DNA of 64,000 nt, taken from NCBI GenBank assembly GCA_003480165.1, contig QUIQ01000003.1, forward strand, positions 1 to 64,000. Reading direction: 5' to 3'. The notes beneath the pieces were generated by a model, which was not told the origin of the DNA, ran no database searches, and worked only from the letters and a program-made list of their open reading frames with translations. The position numbers were made by a program, and so were the translations under genes. Of this stretch, positions 50,139 to 59,716 are shown piece after piece (the stretch's first letter is position 1; every line of letters starts with the position of its first letter). Source of the DNA: Firmicutes bacterium AM41-11 (GTDB taxonomy: Bacteria; Bacillota_I; Bacilli_A; Erysipelotrichales; Erysipelotrichaceae).

Positions 50139-51473
50139 CTAAAAGTTATTTTCTTTCATATATTGAACAATTTGTCCAACGTATTTTGCACATAGTTCAT
50201 CTGTTTTTGCTTCAACCATGACACGAATCAATGGTTCCGTTCCACTTGGACGAACTAAGATTCGACCTTCATCACCCAATTGATCAGCTACTTCTTGAAT
50301 AGCTTGGGTTAATCCAGCATCATGCAATGCATGTTCTTTATCTTTCACTTGCACATTTTCCAACAATTGCGGATAGATAAATAAGCCATCACATAATTCT
50401 TGTAAAGTTTTACCTGTATCTTTCATAATCATTAAAATTTGTAAAGCAGTAAACAGACCATCTCCGGTTTTTTCATGTTCATAGAAAATAATGTGTCCAC
50501 TTTGTTCTCCACCAACGTAATAATCATGTTTCTGCATTTCTTCAAAAACATATTTATCTCCAACTGGTGTTTGAATGTAATCAATCTTATTGGCATCCAA
50601 AGCTTTATATAATCCCAAGTTTGCCATAACCGTTGTTACACACATGTTCTTATTTAATTTATTGATGGATTTTAAATATCTAGAGCACATGTATAATACA
50701 TAATCCCCATTGATTAAACGACCATCGCTATCACAAGCAATCAAACGATCGGCATCACCATCAAAAGCCAAACCGATATCATAATCGTTTTCTTTCATCA
50801 AGCGTTGTAATCCTTCTGGATGCGTTGATCCACACTTGTTGTTGATATTGATTCCATTTGGTGAGTTATTAATGGCTTCAACTGTAGCTCCTAGGGCATC
50901 TAGGGTTTCGACAGCTGTACTTGTTGCCGAACCATTGGCTAGATCTACGGCAATTTTCATACCTGATAAATCAACAGGAACCGTTTCTTTTAACCAAGAC
51001 ATATAAATTTCCAAACCATCTTCCCATTCAACCAATTCACCAATATGATCACCAGTTGCTAAAGGAAGTTCCACTTTTCCATCCATGTAATCTTCAATTT
51101 TTAATAAAAGTTCTTCTTCCATCTTTTCCCCATTATGGTTAAAGACTTTAATTCCATTATCATAGTATGGATTGTGGCTGGCACTGACCATGATTCCACA
51201 ATCAAAACGTTCTTTTTGAATCAAATAACTAATAGATGGGGTTGGACATACGCCCAATAAATAAACTTGTGCCCCCATACTTGTAGCACCTGCTGCCAAA
51301 CCCAATTCAAACATATCTCCTGATAAACGAGTATCTTTTCCAACTAAGATACGCGCATGTTTATCCTTTGAGTAATACCATCCAAGGTATTGTCCAATCC
51401 GAATTGACATATCTAATGTCAAACCTTCATTGGCACGTCCTCTAACTCCATCGGTTCCAAAATACTTTCCCAT
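50139..51473 (-). CDS. glmM: Phosphoglucosamine mutase GlmM
   Basis: Converts glucosamine-6-phosphate to glucosamine-1-phosphate for peptidoglycan precursors. The 444-residue protein starts GKYFGTDGVRGRANEGLT and has the phosphoserine loop GIMVSASHNPYYDNGIK, the metal loop AFDGDADRLI and RPSGTEPLIRVMVEA. It is third in the conserved cdaA-cdaR-glmM operon; GlmM is known to bind and restrain CdaA in several Bacillota. Confidence 0.97.
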   Translation of the reverse strand: MGKYFGTDGVRGRANEGLTLDMSIRIGQYLGWYYSKDKHARILVGKDTRLSGDMFELGLAAGATSMGAQVYLLGVCPTPSISYLIQKERFDCGIMVSASHNPYYDNGIKVFNHNGEKMEEELLLKIEDYMDGKVELPLATGDHIGELVEWEDGLEIYMSWLKETVPVDLSGMKIAVDLANGSATSTAVETLDALGATVEAINNSPNGININNKCGSTHPEGLQRLMKENDYDIGLAFDGDADRLIACDSDGRLINGDYVLYMCSRYLKSINKLNKNMCVTTVMANLGLYKALDANKIDYIQTPVGDKYVFEEMQKHDYYVGGEQSGHIIFYEHEKTGDGLFTALQILMIMKDTGKTLQELCDGLFIYPQLLENVQVKDKEHALHDAGLTQAIQEVADQLGDEGRILVRPSGTEPLIRVMVEAKTDELCAKYVGQIVQYMKENNF

Positions 51474-51484
51474 AATATCCTCCT

Positions 51485-52255
51485 CTATTCTGAATTCTTT
51501 AATCGCACAGTAGCTTTTACTTGCGATGGCTCAATAACAACATCCACTCTTTCACCCTGTGCATCATATGCATTAATGGTTGCGTTTGTTTCAAAATTGC
51601 CTTCTTCACTGCTTCCATCAATGACGGCTTTTACTTTTCGAATGGAATCAATTTGATCTTGCGTTCCCATAATCGATACTTCACTCACATCTAATGTCGG
51701 TGTTTCATAATCGGTTTCTTTATGATCACTCGATACAATCAATTCACTCGCTAAGGTAAATGTTTTTGTCACTTTTTTATCAATCGTTGCGGTAACTGTA
51801 GCCGGATTTACTTCGGCTTTTAAGTTACTTGGTAAATTCTTTACCGTCAAATCAACAACAACGGATCCTTCTCCATACTTTTGTAGATCAGCTACAACCG
51901 TTATATCTCCTTGAGATCGAAACAATTGAATATCTGCTGCTTTTCCACTTACATGGACCGTAACTGTACTTGGTACCCCAGATACTTCATACTTTGAAGA
52001 ATCATAAATCGTTTCTACACGCACATCTTGAATTTGTGCATCTACAGTGGAATCGTTAAACAAGCGAATTCCAATTTGATTATAATTGGCTCCTAAACAG
52101 ATAATGATCGAAGCAATCAAAGAAATCATAATTGATCCCTTTTTAGAAAAAACAATGGTATCTACTAGTTTATTTAATTTAGAAAATAAAAATTGTAAAA
52201 GATCATATCCCAAACGCAGGATGCCCACAGAAGGTTTTTTATCTGGCTTTTCCAT
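51485..52255 (-). CDS. cdaR: CdaA regulatory protein CdaR (YbbR repeats)
   Basis: A 256-residue membrane-anchored protein: one helix (~residues 40-60, ISLIASIIICLGANY) and an extracytoplasmic part with two to three YbbR-type repeats (VPSTVTVHVSGKAADI, LPSNLKAEVNPATVTATIDK). CdaR modulates the diadenylate cyclase CdaA. ATG 52255 follows AGGAGG at normal spacing; a GTG at 52264 is less likely. It overlaps cdaA by 17 bp. Confidence 0.92.
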   Translation of the reverse strand: MEKPDKKPSVGILRLGYDLLQFLFSKLNKLVDTIVFSKKGSIMISLIASIIICLGANYNQIGIRLFNDSTVDAQIQDVRVETIYDSSKYEVSGVPSTVTVHVSGKAADIQLFRSQGDITVVADLQKYGEGSVVVDLTVKNLPSNLKAEVNPATVTATIDKKVTKTFTLASELIVSSDHKETDYETPTLDVSEVSIMGTQDQIDSIRKVKAVIDGSSEEGNFETNATINAYDAQGERVDVVIEPSQVKATVRLKNSE

Positions 52256-53177
52256 GTTTACCACCCTCCTGTCCTATATTATAGAGATCCACGATTTGAA
52301 GGGGTTGAATTCTCTCATCTGTTTTCGTTTTCTTTGGTGACTCATCACGGTTTCGCGAAAAGCCCAGCTGTTTTGCGGTACGCATAATGACATTCGATGA
52401 ATCTAAATCATCTTTTGGTACCAGCACATTCATCAAGAAACGACGTAAGCCTTCTACCGGATATTTTGTCAACTGACCATTCACAGCCAAAGAAATTGTA
52501 CCCGTCTCTTCACTAACCACAATAGTTATCGAATCCGTGATTTCACTAATACCTACAGCCGCTCGATGTCTTGCCCCGTACTTACTTGGCAAGTCACGCG
52601 TTGTTGGCGGAAAATAGGCAGCTGCACACGCTATCTTATTTCCTTGAATAATAACCGCTCCATCATGCATCGGTGTTCCATATTGGAAAATCGTTCCCAA
52701 TAATTCACTCGAAACAACCGAATCCATGCGGATACCCGTATTAACATAATCGGTTAATTGTTGCGTTTGTTGGATGGTAATCAAAGCCCCTGTCTTTGAC
52801 GCCGACATTTGTTGACAAGCGGTAACCAGTTCATCAATCATCAAGATAGTTTCTTCTCGGGTAATATCCATATTCAAAGAAGAGATCGACGATTTTCCTA
52901 ATTTTTCCAACATCCCACGAATTTCCGGTTGAAAGAGGATAATAATTGCCAATACACCCCATTGTAAAAAGGTATTGATAACTTGTCCAAAAGCTTGTAA
53001 ACCCAAAGCCATGGATAAGCCCTTTACAAATAATAAGATTAAAATCCCCTTTAAAATTTGTATCGTTCGATAGTTGTTACGAAACAAGCGAAGGGCCATA
53101 TAAATCAGGCCCCATACCGCTAATATGTCCAAGAACAATCGAACGATTAGAACCACATCGGAAAGATCAATTTTCAA
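52239..53177 (-). CDS. cdaA: Diadenylate cyclase CdaA
   Basis: Makes the second messenger c-di-AMP from two ATP. The 312-residue protein has three N-terminal membrane helices (~1-80) and the DAC domain with the two catalytic motifs GTPMHDGAVII (DGA) and GARHRAAVGISE (RHR). The C-terminal ~40 residues after the DAC domain are polar and variable. First gene of cdaA-cdaR-glmM; c-di-AMP controls potassium, osmotic balance and wall homeostasis. Confidence 0.97.
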   Translation of the reverse strand: MKIDLSDVVLIVRLFLDILAVWGLIYMALRLFRNNYRTIQILKGILILLFVKGLSMALGLQAFGQVINTFLQWGVLAIIILFQPEIRGMLEKLGKSSISSLNMDITREETILMIDELVTACQQMSASKTGALITIQQTQQLTDYVNTGIRMDSVVSSELLGTIFQYGTPMHDGAVIIQGNKIACAAAYFPPTTRDLPSKYGARHRAAVGISEITDSITIVVSEETGTISLAVNGQLTKYPVEGLRRFLMNVLVPKDDLDSSNVIMRTAKQLGFSRNRDESPKKTKTDERIQPLQIVDLYNIGQEGGKHGKAR

Positions 53178-53200
53178 TGTGAATTCCCCCTTTCAATGTT

Positions 53201-53968
53201 CTAAAGTATTTCTTTTACTAATTCTCCAACCGATGTATATTCTTTTTCACACATTTGTTTAATTTCTTCTGGAGAAGTAAAGAATGCATAACGATTCTGT
53301 GTGATTTCCAGCATCGAAACATCTTTTTTCAGATTTCCAATGACATATACATCATCCATATCTACATCTGCATACATAGCTACATATTCTAAACCCGTTC
53401 CTTTCGAAACGTGTTTCGCAACAATATCTACACAATAATTGTTGGCATAGGCTTCAATATTCTCAGAGAAGAATAAGTTGAATTCTTCTGCCATTTCACT
53501 AGCCAAATCGGAATTTGCCATAGAAAGCACAATCTGTGAATATTCCGTTAAATTCATAACTTCTTCTTCACTCAGATCTTCTTTCATAGTTGGATAACGT
53601 ACGTCACGAATTTTATCGTTGACCACAATACGATGACGATGTAATCCATCATTGACTACATAACTGGCAACCCCTTCGGTTTGTTTGGCAATATAAATTG
53701 TATCAATTGCCGTTACATAATCTAAACAATCTTTTTTCAATAAATTTCCTTTAGAGTCAAAAATCACACTACCATTATTTGTCACAATATAATCTGGATG
53801 AAGTCCATCCCGTTCTAAATACTTATCTAGCGATTCTTTAGAACGTCCCGTAACAATCACAAATAAATTCCCTGCATTTTGCCATTCTGTAATTGCCTGG
53901 CTATCTTCTTCCATAACTTTTTCACCATAACATAGTGTTCCATCATAATTCGATGCCAAAAGTTTCAT
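53201..53968 (-). CDS. HAD-IIB (Cof-type) protein with degenerate catalytic residues
   Basis: A 255-residue protein with the Cof-like HAD fold: motif I region MKLLASNYDGTL, motif II FVIVTGRS, motif III Lys in HVSKGTGLEY and motif IV YVIGNLKKDVSML. In active members motif I is DxDGT and motif IV is GDxxND. Here the nucleophile Asp is Asn (codon AAT) and the GD is GN with the next Asn lost, so phosphatase activity is doubtful. It may be a binding or regulatory protein. It sits 24 bp upstream of cdaA, in the same direction. Confidence 0.85.
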   Translation of the reverse strand: MKLLASNYDGTLCYGEKVMEEDSQAITEWQNAGNLFVIVTGRSKESLDKYLERDGLHPDYIVTNNGSVIFDSKGNLLKKDCLDYVTAIDTIYIAKQTEGVASYVVNDGLHRHRIVVNDKIRDVRYPTMKEDLSEEEVMNLTEYSQIVLSMANSDLASEMAEEFNLFFSENIEAYANNYCVDIVAKHVSKGTGLEYVAMYADVDMDDVYVIGNLKKDVSMLEITQNRYAFFTSPEEIKQMCEKEYTSVGELVKEIL

Positions 53969-54028
53969 AATATTCTCCTTTATTGCTTTAACGATATTTT
54001 ATCACATAATTGACCATTCGCACATAAG

Positions 54029-54049
54029 AAAAGGCGGTACAAGACCGCC
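54029..54049 (-). terminator. Terminator of the LytTR gene
   Basis: GGCGGT ACAAG ACCGCC with TTTTCTT on the minus strand, directly after the stop. Confidence 0.85.
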
Positions 54050-54050
54050 T

Positions 54051-54731
54051 CTAAACTGCTTTTGATTTACGTTCGGCAAGAATTTTTCTCTTTTGCGCAC
54101 GCGACATCGGAATGCGAATCGAATCATTTAACTCCACCGCATCATTAAACCAAGCTGTAATATGTTTTTCATTAACAATATAGGATACATGAATTCGTAA
54201 AAAGCCATATTTCGAAAAGATCTTCTCTAAATCCGACATATTGGTCCGTTTATGGAACTCCCCTTTTTTGGTATGAAAATAAACCATCTTATCCATTTTC
54301 TCAAGATAGTAAATATCTTCATAAGGCAAATTCACACAAACACCATCATAATTCAACATATAGAGGTCTGCTTGTTGAACCTGGGCCAAAAGCGACTCTG
54401 CAATAGCTTGAACTTGGTCATAGAGATTGGCTTTAGCCAGATAAAAGATTCGCGAGCGACAATCTTCTTGTTTCACATTTTTCGGATCAGTGCATAAGTA
54501 TATAATCACAGCATTGGGATGATCGTGGACAAAAACACTCTCAAAACGAGGTGTTTTAAACATCTCATCAAAAATAAAGATCTGAAATTCCGTATTCTGA
54601 CTCGCTTTTGCCAACTGACTGGCTTTATAAAAATGACGGAAAGTCCAATCCATTCCATCAAATACTTTAGCTAACGCAAAAACAATGTCTTTGGTCTCTT
54701 TTTCGTGCTCTAATATCCCGATTCGTATCAT
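54051..54731 (-). CDS. LytTR-type DNA-binding regulator with degenerate receiver
   Basis: A 226-residue protein. The C-terminal ~100 residues (LPYEDIYYLEKMDKMVYFHT, RTNMSDLEKIFSKYGFLRIH, SYIVNEKHI) form a LytTR domain. The N-terminal ~115 residues look like a receiver (IRIGILEHEKETKDIVFALA, FQIFIFDEMF) but lack the acidic pair at the usual place and the conserved Lys is unclear, so phosphorylation is uncertain. No kinase is adjacent. It is monocistronic between murA and the HAD gene. Confidence 0.8.
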   Translation of the reverse strand: MIRIGILEHEKETKDIVFALAKVFDGMDWTFRHFYKASQLAKASQNTEFQIFIFDEMFKTPRFESVFVHDHPNAVIIYLCTDPKNVKQEDCRSRIFYLAKANLYDQVQAIAESLLAQVQQADLYMLNYDGVCVNLPYEDIYYLEKMDKMVYFHTKKGEFHKRTNMSDLEKIFSKYGFLRIHVSYIVNEKHITAWFNDAVELNDSIRIPMSRAQKRKILAERKSKAV

Positions 54732-54753
54732 ACTTAAATTTTAACACAAAACA

Positions 54754-54777
54754 CAAAAAAAGCAGTCAAAGACTGCT
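54754..54777 (-). terminator. murA terminator
   Basis: AGCAGTC AAA GACTGCT with TTTTTTT on the minus strand; it overlaps the first bases of the murA stop region. Confidence 0.9.
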
Positions 54778-56041
54778 ATTCTACTTCCTCACGCCAAACC
54801 TTAGCGCCTAGTTCATTTAATTTTTCATCGAGATTATCATAACCACGGTCAATATGGTAAATATCATGAATTTCTGTCACACCATCTGCCATCAAGCCGG
54901 CTACAACTAAAGCAGCCCCACAACGAAGATCCGTAGCTCTTACACGACTACCATAAAGTTTGGTATATCCATGAATGAAGGCACTGGCTTCATGTACATC
55001 AATATCAGCACCCATTTTATTTAATTCATCACAATGTTTAAAACGCTCTTTATAAATGGTTTCCGTAACGGTTGACTGTCCATGTGCCTGGGTTAATAAT
55101 ACCGAAAATGGTTGTTGGACATCCGTGGCAAAACCTGGATATGGTTTGGTAAGAATTTCAGTAGGTTTCAATTCAGAATTTCTTCCTAAGATATGGACGA
55201 AATCTGAACCAACTTCCATATTAATACCAATTTCACGTAACTTCATAATAATGGCATCTAAGTGTTGTGGAATGACATTTTCCACACGCATATCTGTACC
55301 CATAGCTGCACCCATAATAATATATGTAGCCGCTTCAATACGATCTGGAATAATTTCATGAATACATCCCTTTAAGGAATCTACGCCATCAATCGTAATT
55401 GTGCTTGTACCCATACCATGGATACGTGCACCCATCTTATTCAATAAAGTCGCAATATCAATAATTTCTGGTTCACGAGCCGCATTTTCAATAATCGTAC
55501 GACCTTGGGCATAAACTGCTGCCAGCATAATATTGATTGTTGCTCCGACGCTGGAAATATCCAAGAAGATATTTGTTCCGACTAAACGATCCGCATGAAG
55601 GATATAACAACCATTCTCATAATCTACATGCGCACCTAAAGCTTCAAATCCTTTTATATGTAAATTGATTGGACGCGGTCCTAAATAACATCCCCCTGGC
55701 ATACGAATTTCGGCATGCCCGTATTTTCCTAAAAGAGCCCCCATAAAATAGTAACTAGCTCTTAATTTTGTAGCCGCATCTGAAATCAATGGTGTGTTTT
55801 TCATATTCGTTGGGTCAATATATAAAGTCCCCTCTTCTTTTTCTTCAACATTGACACCTAACTCACGTAATAAAACGATTAACGAACGAACATCCGAAAT
55901 ATTAGGAACGCCATAAATCGTAATAGGCTCATTGGCTAAAACACAAGCTGGAATTAACGCAACGGTAGCATTCTTTGAACCTGAGATCGTAACTGTTCCG
56001 TGTAAAGGATGTCCTCCTTCAATTTTAATTACTTTTTCCAT
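54776..56041 (-). CDS. murA: UDP-N-acetylglucosamine 1-carboxyvinyltransferase MurA
   Basis: First committed step of peptidoglycan synthesis: adds enolpyruvate to UDP-GlcNAc. The 421-residue protein has [15 protein letters not shown] (Lys22/Asn23 region), the active-site loop [13 protein letters not shown] with the Cys that fosfomycin alkylates, and [11 protein letters not shown]. The Cys is present, so fosfomycin sensitivity at target level is expected. Bacillota often have two MurA paralogues; which this is cannot be told. Confidence 0.97.
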   Translation of the reverse strand: MEKVIKIEGGHPLHGTVTISGSKNATVALIPACVLANEPITIYGVPNISDVRSLIVLLRELGVNVEEKEEGTLYIDPTNMKNTPLISDAATKLRASYYFMGALLGKYGHAEIRMPGGCYLGPRPINLHIKGFEALGAHVDYENGCYILHADRLVGTNIFLDISSVGATINIMLAAVYAQGRTIIENAAREPEIIDIATLLNKMGARIHGMGTSTITIDGVDSLKGCIHEIIPDRIEAATYIIMGAAMGTDMRVENVIPQHLDAIIMKLREIGINMEVGSDFVHILGRNSELKPTEILTKPYPGFATDVQQPFSVLLTQAHGQSTVTETIYKERFKHCDELNKMGADIDVHEASAFIHGYTKLYGSRVRATDLRCGAALVVAGLMADGVTEIHDIYHIDRGYDNLDEKLNELGAKVWREEVE

Positions 56042-56117
56042 TGTTTGTCCTCCCCCTTCAGAATAAACCTAAGAAGCACCAAGATTTTACCATAAATTTT
56101 CTTTCTTTTAAAGAACG

Positions 56118-56146
56118 AAAAAAAAGAGTGGCTCAATACCACTCTT
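56118..56146 (-). terminator. fbaA terminator
   Basis: AAGAGTGG CTCAATA CCACTCTT with a T run on the minus strand, 14 bases after the stop. Confidence 0.9.
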
Positions 56147-56159
56147 CATTTTAAGATTC

Positions 56160-57029
56160 TTATTCAGCTTTTCCAGCAGATCCGAAGAAGTTTTCAACCA
56201 TGTCTTCTACTAAATCTTGGATTGCTTTTGTACCTGGAGCTAATAATTTACGAGGATCGTATCCTTTACCTTCAAGGTCTTTACCAGCTTCGATATATTT
56301 ACGAGTTGCATCCGCAAATACTAATTGGCATTCTGTGTTAACGTTAACTTTAGAAACACCTAAAGTGATTGCTTTTTGAACTTGTTCACGAGGAATACCT
56401 GAACCACCATGTAATACTAATGGTTTACCATTTGTAGATTTTTGGATTTCAGCTAAACGATCAAAGTTCAATCCAGCCCAGTCAGCAGGGTATTTACCAT
56501 GAATGTTACCGATACCAGCAGCTAAGAAGTCTACACCTAAGTTAGCGATTGTAGCACATTCTTCAGGGTCTGCTAATTCACCATTAGAAGTAACACCATC
56601 TTCGGTACCACCGATTCCACCAACTTCACATTCGATTGATAATCCTTTTGAATGAGCTAATTCAATCATTTCTTTAGATTTAGCTAAGTTTTCTTCGAAT
56701 GCATAGTGAGATCCATCGAACATTACTGATGTGAATCCAGCAGCAATAGCAGCTTTTGCACCTTCGTAAGTACCATGGTCTAAGTGAAGAGCAACTGGAA
56801 CAGTAATTCCTAAGCTATCGTGGATGTTTTTAACCATTGCAACAACAGTGTCAAATCCACACATATATTTTCCAGCACCTTCTGAAACACCTAACATTAC
56901 AGGTGATTTTTTAGCTTCACATCCTAAAAGAATAGCTTTGATCCATTCCATGTTGTTGATGTTAAAAGCACCGATCGCATAATGTCCTTCATGCGCTTTG
57001 TTAATCATTTCTGTAGCAGATACTAACAT
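56160..57029 (-). CDS. fba: Class II fructose-bisphosphate aldolase
   Basis: Zinc-dependent cleavage of fructose-1,6-bisphosphate in glycolysis. The 289-residue protein has VALHLDHGTYEGAK (zinc His and catalytic Asp), SIECEVGGIGGTED, AGIGNIHGKYPADW (zinc His), LVLHGGSGIPREQV (zinc His) and VNVNTECQL (phosphate site). AAGGAGG precedes the start. It is monocistronic between dnaI and murA. Confidence 0.97.
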   Translation of the reverse strand: MLVSATEMINKAHEGHYAIGAFNINNMEWIKAILLGCEAKKSPVMLGVSEGAGKYMCGFDTVVAMVKNIHDSLGITVPVALHLDHGTYEGAKAAIAAGFTSVMFDGSHYAFEENLAKSKEMIELAHSKGLSIECEVGGIGGTEDGVTSNGELADPEECATIANLGVDFLAAGIGNIHGKYPADWAGLNFDRLAEIQKSTNGKPLVLHGGSGIPREQVQKAITLGVSKVNVNTECQLVFADATRKYIEAGKDLEGKGYDPRKLLAPGTKAIQDLVEDMVENFFGSAGKAE

Positions 57030-57098
57030 TACTATTTCCTCCTTGTATGTTAATCTTACGTCTTTTATTCTACTACGATTTCATTTTTTTGAAAAGTT

Positions 57099-57977
57099 TT
57101 ATCTAAGCGAACTTCCACTCAATAAAACCGCTTGCGACAAGCTGTAAACCCGATCCATAATACGATCTGCCCCAACCTGATCACCCTTATCTATTAACGC
57201 ATATTTATGTGCCAATTCCTTGGGCGAATAATTCGATGTAAAATACGTTTTTTTCTTTTGTTCCATCCGATAATCCAAAATAGGAAAGAGAATTTCATTC
57301 AAGGTCCAGGCAGAAGCTGCTTCCGAACCAATATCATCAAATACAACCACATCGCTATTTCGCAAACTGCGATTGATTTCCCGACGCACTTGGTCATCTC
57401 CAAACGATTCTTTTAACGTTTGCATCCAGTTGGGCACTTTCACAAAAGAAACGCGTAAGCCTTTTTTCGCATAGTGATTACATAATGCTTTTAACAAAAA
57501 GCTCTTGCCAACGCCTGGCTGACCATATAAATAAAGGCCGTGTTGACAATTTTCGGAAGCTAGAACCAAACGCAAAGCTTCCATATACTCTTTTTTAGAA
57601 CTGATGGTCTTATCAGCAACACAATCTTGTAAATCAATTAAATAGTCTGCCTCATTCATATCACTGATGCGATAATTCTTACGATGTTCTAAACGTTGTT
57701 CCTTTTCCTTTTCATAAGCACAAGGAATATATCTCTCTTCAATATAGCCAGCATCATCGATACCTAAATGATAAACCGAGCCGGTAATTCTTTGCCTGCA
57801 GAAAGCCAATCCTTTACAACCTTGACACTTTTTTAATTCTTCAGCCCAAGTTATAAATTCAATGATATTTTCATCTAAAAAAGTTGCTTGTAAATGATGC
57901 ATCTGTAAAAATTTTTGAATTTGTGGAATCTTACACAATTTTTGTGCATCCTGGCTTATTTGATCCTTATTTACCAT
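57099..57977 (-). CDS. dnaI: Primosomal helicase loader DnaI
   Basis: AAA+ ATPase that loads the replicative helicase. The 292-residue protein has an N-terminal helicase-binding part with a cysteine/zinc cluster (KKCQGCKGLAFCRQR), Walker A LYGQPGVGKSFLL (~residue 155) and Walker B VVVFDDIGSE, and an arginine-containing sensor region. It overlaps dnaB by 11 bp; GGGGAAACT precedes its ATG. It is the last gene of the polA-mutM-coaE-dnaB-dnaI run, the usual order in Bacillota. Confidence 0.94.
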   Translation of the reverse strand: MVNKDQISQDAQKLCKIPQIQKFLQMHHLQATFLDENIIEFITWAEELKKCQGCKGLAFCRQRITGSVYHLGIDDAGYIEERYIPCAYEKEKEQRLEHRKNYRISDMNEADYLIDLQDCVADKTISSKKEYMEALRLVLASENCQHGLYLYGQPGVGKSFLLKALCNHYAKKGLRVSFVKVPNWMQTLKESFGDDQVRREINRSLRNSDVVVFDDIGSEAASAWTLNEILFPILDYRMEQKKKTYFTSNYSPKELAHKYALIDKGDQVGADRIMDRVYSLSQAVLLSGSSLR

Positions 57978-59127
57978 AGTTTCCCCTATCTAGATTTTCT
58001 AACATCTGATTCACTTCCTTGGTCAGTTCAGAGCTGGCTTCATGTTGTTCGGTTTTCGTATACCATTCTGGATACGAAGTATTTTTCTTGCTTCGGCTTT
58101 TTGGTTTGGTATGCGAGCCATTAATTGCCTTAAGGGCTTTTTCTTTGGTATCAATACCTTTACGAACCCAGCTGGCAGCCACCTTTTCCACAAAAGACTT
58201 AGGAAATTCCTGATTGGTATGCTTCAAAGTATATTCAATCAGAACATTGGCTACTTCATTAGAAAAATGGTATTCGTTACAAAGTTTTTCAATCAAAGCT
58301 CGATCACTCGGTGCAACCGGCGCATTATTCTGCATATGCATCATAAACTGAACCGGTGCTAATTGATAAATATCGTCTACTTTTTCTACCTTAGTCTGGT
58401 TTCCATATACATAGGATTTCAACTTATCCCAGTCAAAATAATACGTGCTTGGATTAATGGAACGATTCACATATTTACGCATATCCTCAGGACTGATACC
58501 GTGAATATCCGCTAATTGCCCAATTCGACTAAGGGTTTCTTTGCTTCGCATACGCAAAGGAAAGATTCGATCCATTCCCACAAAAAACGCATTGAAATCA
58601 AAACGATATTTTTTTAAGTAGTCATTCGCATCATTTTTTCTTTGCAGATACACTTTTTCTTTGGCATCATTCCAAGATGCTAAACGGGATAGATTTAACG
58701 TTTCACTAACATCTTGCATATTTTCAGGAACCGTTTTTTCTTGTAACAAGAGTTTCACGGCATCAAAGCGTTGCGAACCGACAACCTCTAGAAACAAACG
58801 GCTAAATGTATCGTGGGCAAAAAATTGTTTGGCATTCAAGGGAGCATATAAATGATACAGCCAATTTCCTTCCGTTTGATAGGTTTTCAACAATTGAAAT
58901 TGCTCCAAGAATCTACGTGCCTTTACAAAAGCTGTTTGATTCATACCAGACATACGTAAAAGCATATCTTGATGTAAACTATGTTGATCTAAACTAGTCA
59001 ATAGAACATATAAAACAACCGCTTCGCGATTCATCAAAGGATAATATAGCGAAGTTAAATCCAACATCGATTGACTAGTCAAGGGAGTGATTTGTTCAAT
59101 TTTGCTTAATTCATTCAAACATTTCAC
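57967..59127 (-). CDS. dnaB: Replication initiation and membrane attachment protein DnaB
   Basis: A 386-residue protein of the DnaB/DnaD family that acts with DnaD and DnaI in helicase loading at oriC and during restart. An N-terminal winged-helix DnaD-like domain (~15-110), then the DDBH2-type helical region (~300-355, IEKLCNEYHFSNEVANVLIE and WVRKGIDTKEKALKAI). GTG at 59127 is the apparent start, overlapping coaE by 17 bp with GAAGGAAG close to it; the exact start is uncertain. This is not the replicative helicase of Gram-negative naming. Confidence 0.88.
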   Translation of the reverse strand: MKCLNELSKIEQITPLTSQSMLDLTSLYYPLMNREAVVLYVLLTSLDQHSLHQDMLLRMSGMNQTAFVKARRFLEQFQLLKTYQTEGNWLYHLYAPLNAKQFFAHDTFSRLFLEVVGSQRFDAVKLLLQEKTVPENMQDVSETLNLSRLASWNDAKEKVYLQRKNDANDYLKKYRFDFNAFFVGMDRIFPLRMRSKETLSRIGQLADIHGISPEDMRKYVNRSINPSTYYFDWDKLKSYVYGNQTKVEKVDDIYQLAPVQFMMHMQNNAPVAPSDRALIEKLCNEYHFSNEVANVLIEYTLKHTNQEFPKSFVEKVAASWVRKGIDTKEKALKAINGSHTKPKSRSKKNTSYPEWYTKTEQHEASSELTKEVNQMLENLDRGNYGK

Positions 59128-59716
59128 CTTCCTTCTTTAAGGCTCTTTGGATTTGTTTATATAACGCTTGTGGCGTTGTATCGTTTACTAACACAATATT
59201 ACTGCGCTTTTTTTTCTGTTCCGGATCCATTTGTGCTCGCATGCGCGCTTTCGCTTCTGCTTCGGTAAAATTGCGATACGTTTCTAAGCGGGATAAAGCC
59301 ACTTCTTTAGACGTAACAACGCACCAGATCGAATCAAAGAAAGCTTCCATATGACTTTCAAATAACAAAGGCACTTCAATAAAAATAAGCGAAGTACTCT
59401 GTTTTTGTACCCATTGTTCCATGGCTTTTTGAATCAAAGGATGCAAAATAGCCTCCACAGCTGCTTTTTTTTCTGGTGATTGAAACATCGCTTGCGCCAT
59501 GCCCTTTTTATCGATTTCTTGATTTTCCAGCGTAGGAACCCAACCTAAAAAACGCAAGGCTTTATATCCTTCATTGCCTTTTTTTAGAAGTTGTGCATTT
59601 ACCTTATCACAATCTAGAACGGGATACGTTTGACGCAAATATGCGGCTACTTTAGATTTCCCTGCTCCAATGGAACCAGTAATTCCAATTATTTTCTTTT
59701 TTGACAGTTCCGACAT
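59111..59716 (-). CDS. coaE: Dephospho-CoA kinase CoaE
   Basis: Last step of coenzyme A synthesis. The 201-residue P-loop kinase has IIGITGSIGAGKSKVA (Walker A), VLDCDKVNAQLL (substrate Asp) and IFIEVPLLFES. The start overlaps mutM by 28 bp. Size and motifs are typical. Confidence 0.96.
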   Translation of the reverse strand: MSELSKKKIIGITGSIGAGKSKVAAYLRQTYPVLDCDKVNAQLLKKGNEGYKALRFLGWVPTLENQEIDKKGMAQAMFQSPEKKAAVEAILHPLIQKAMEQWVQKQSTSLIFIEVPLLFESHMEAFFDSIWCVVTSKEVALSRLETYRNFTEAEAKARMRAQMDPEQKKKRSNIVLVNDTTPQALYKQIQRALKKEGEMFE

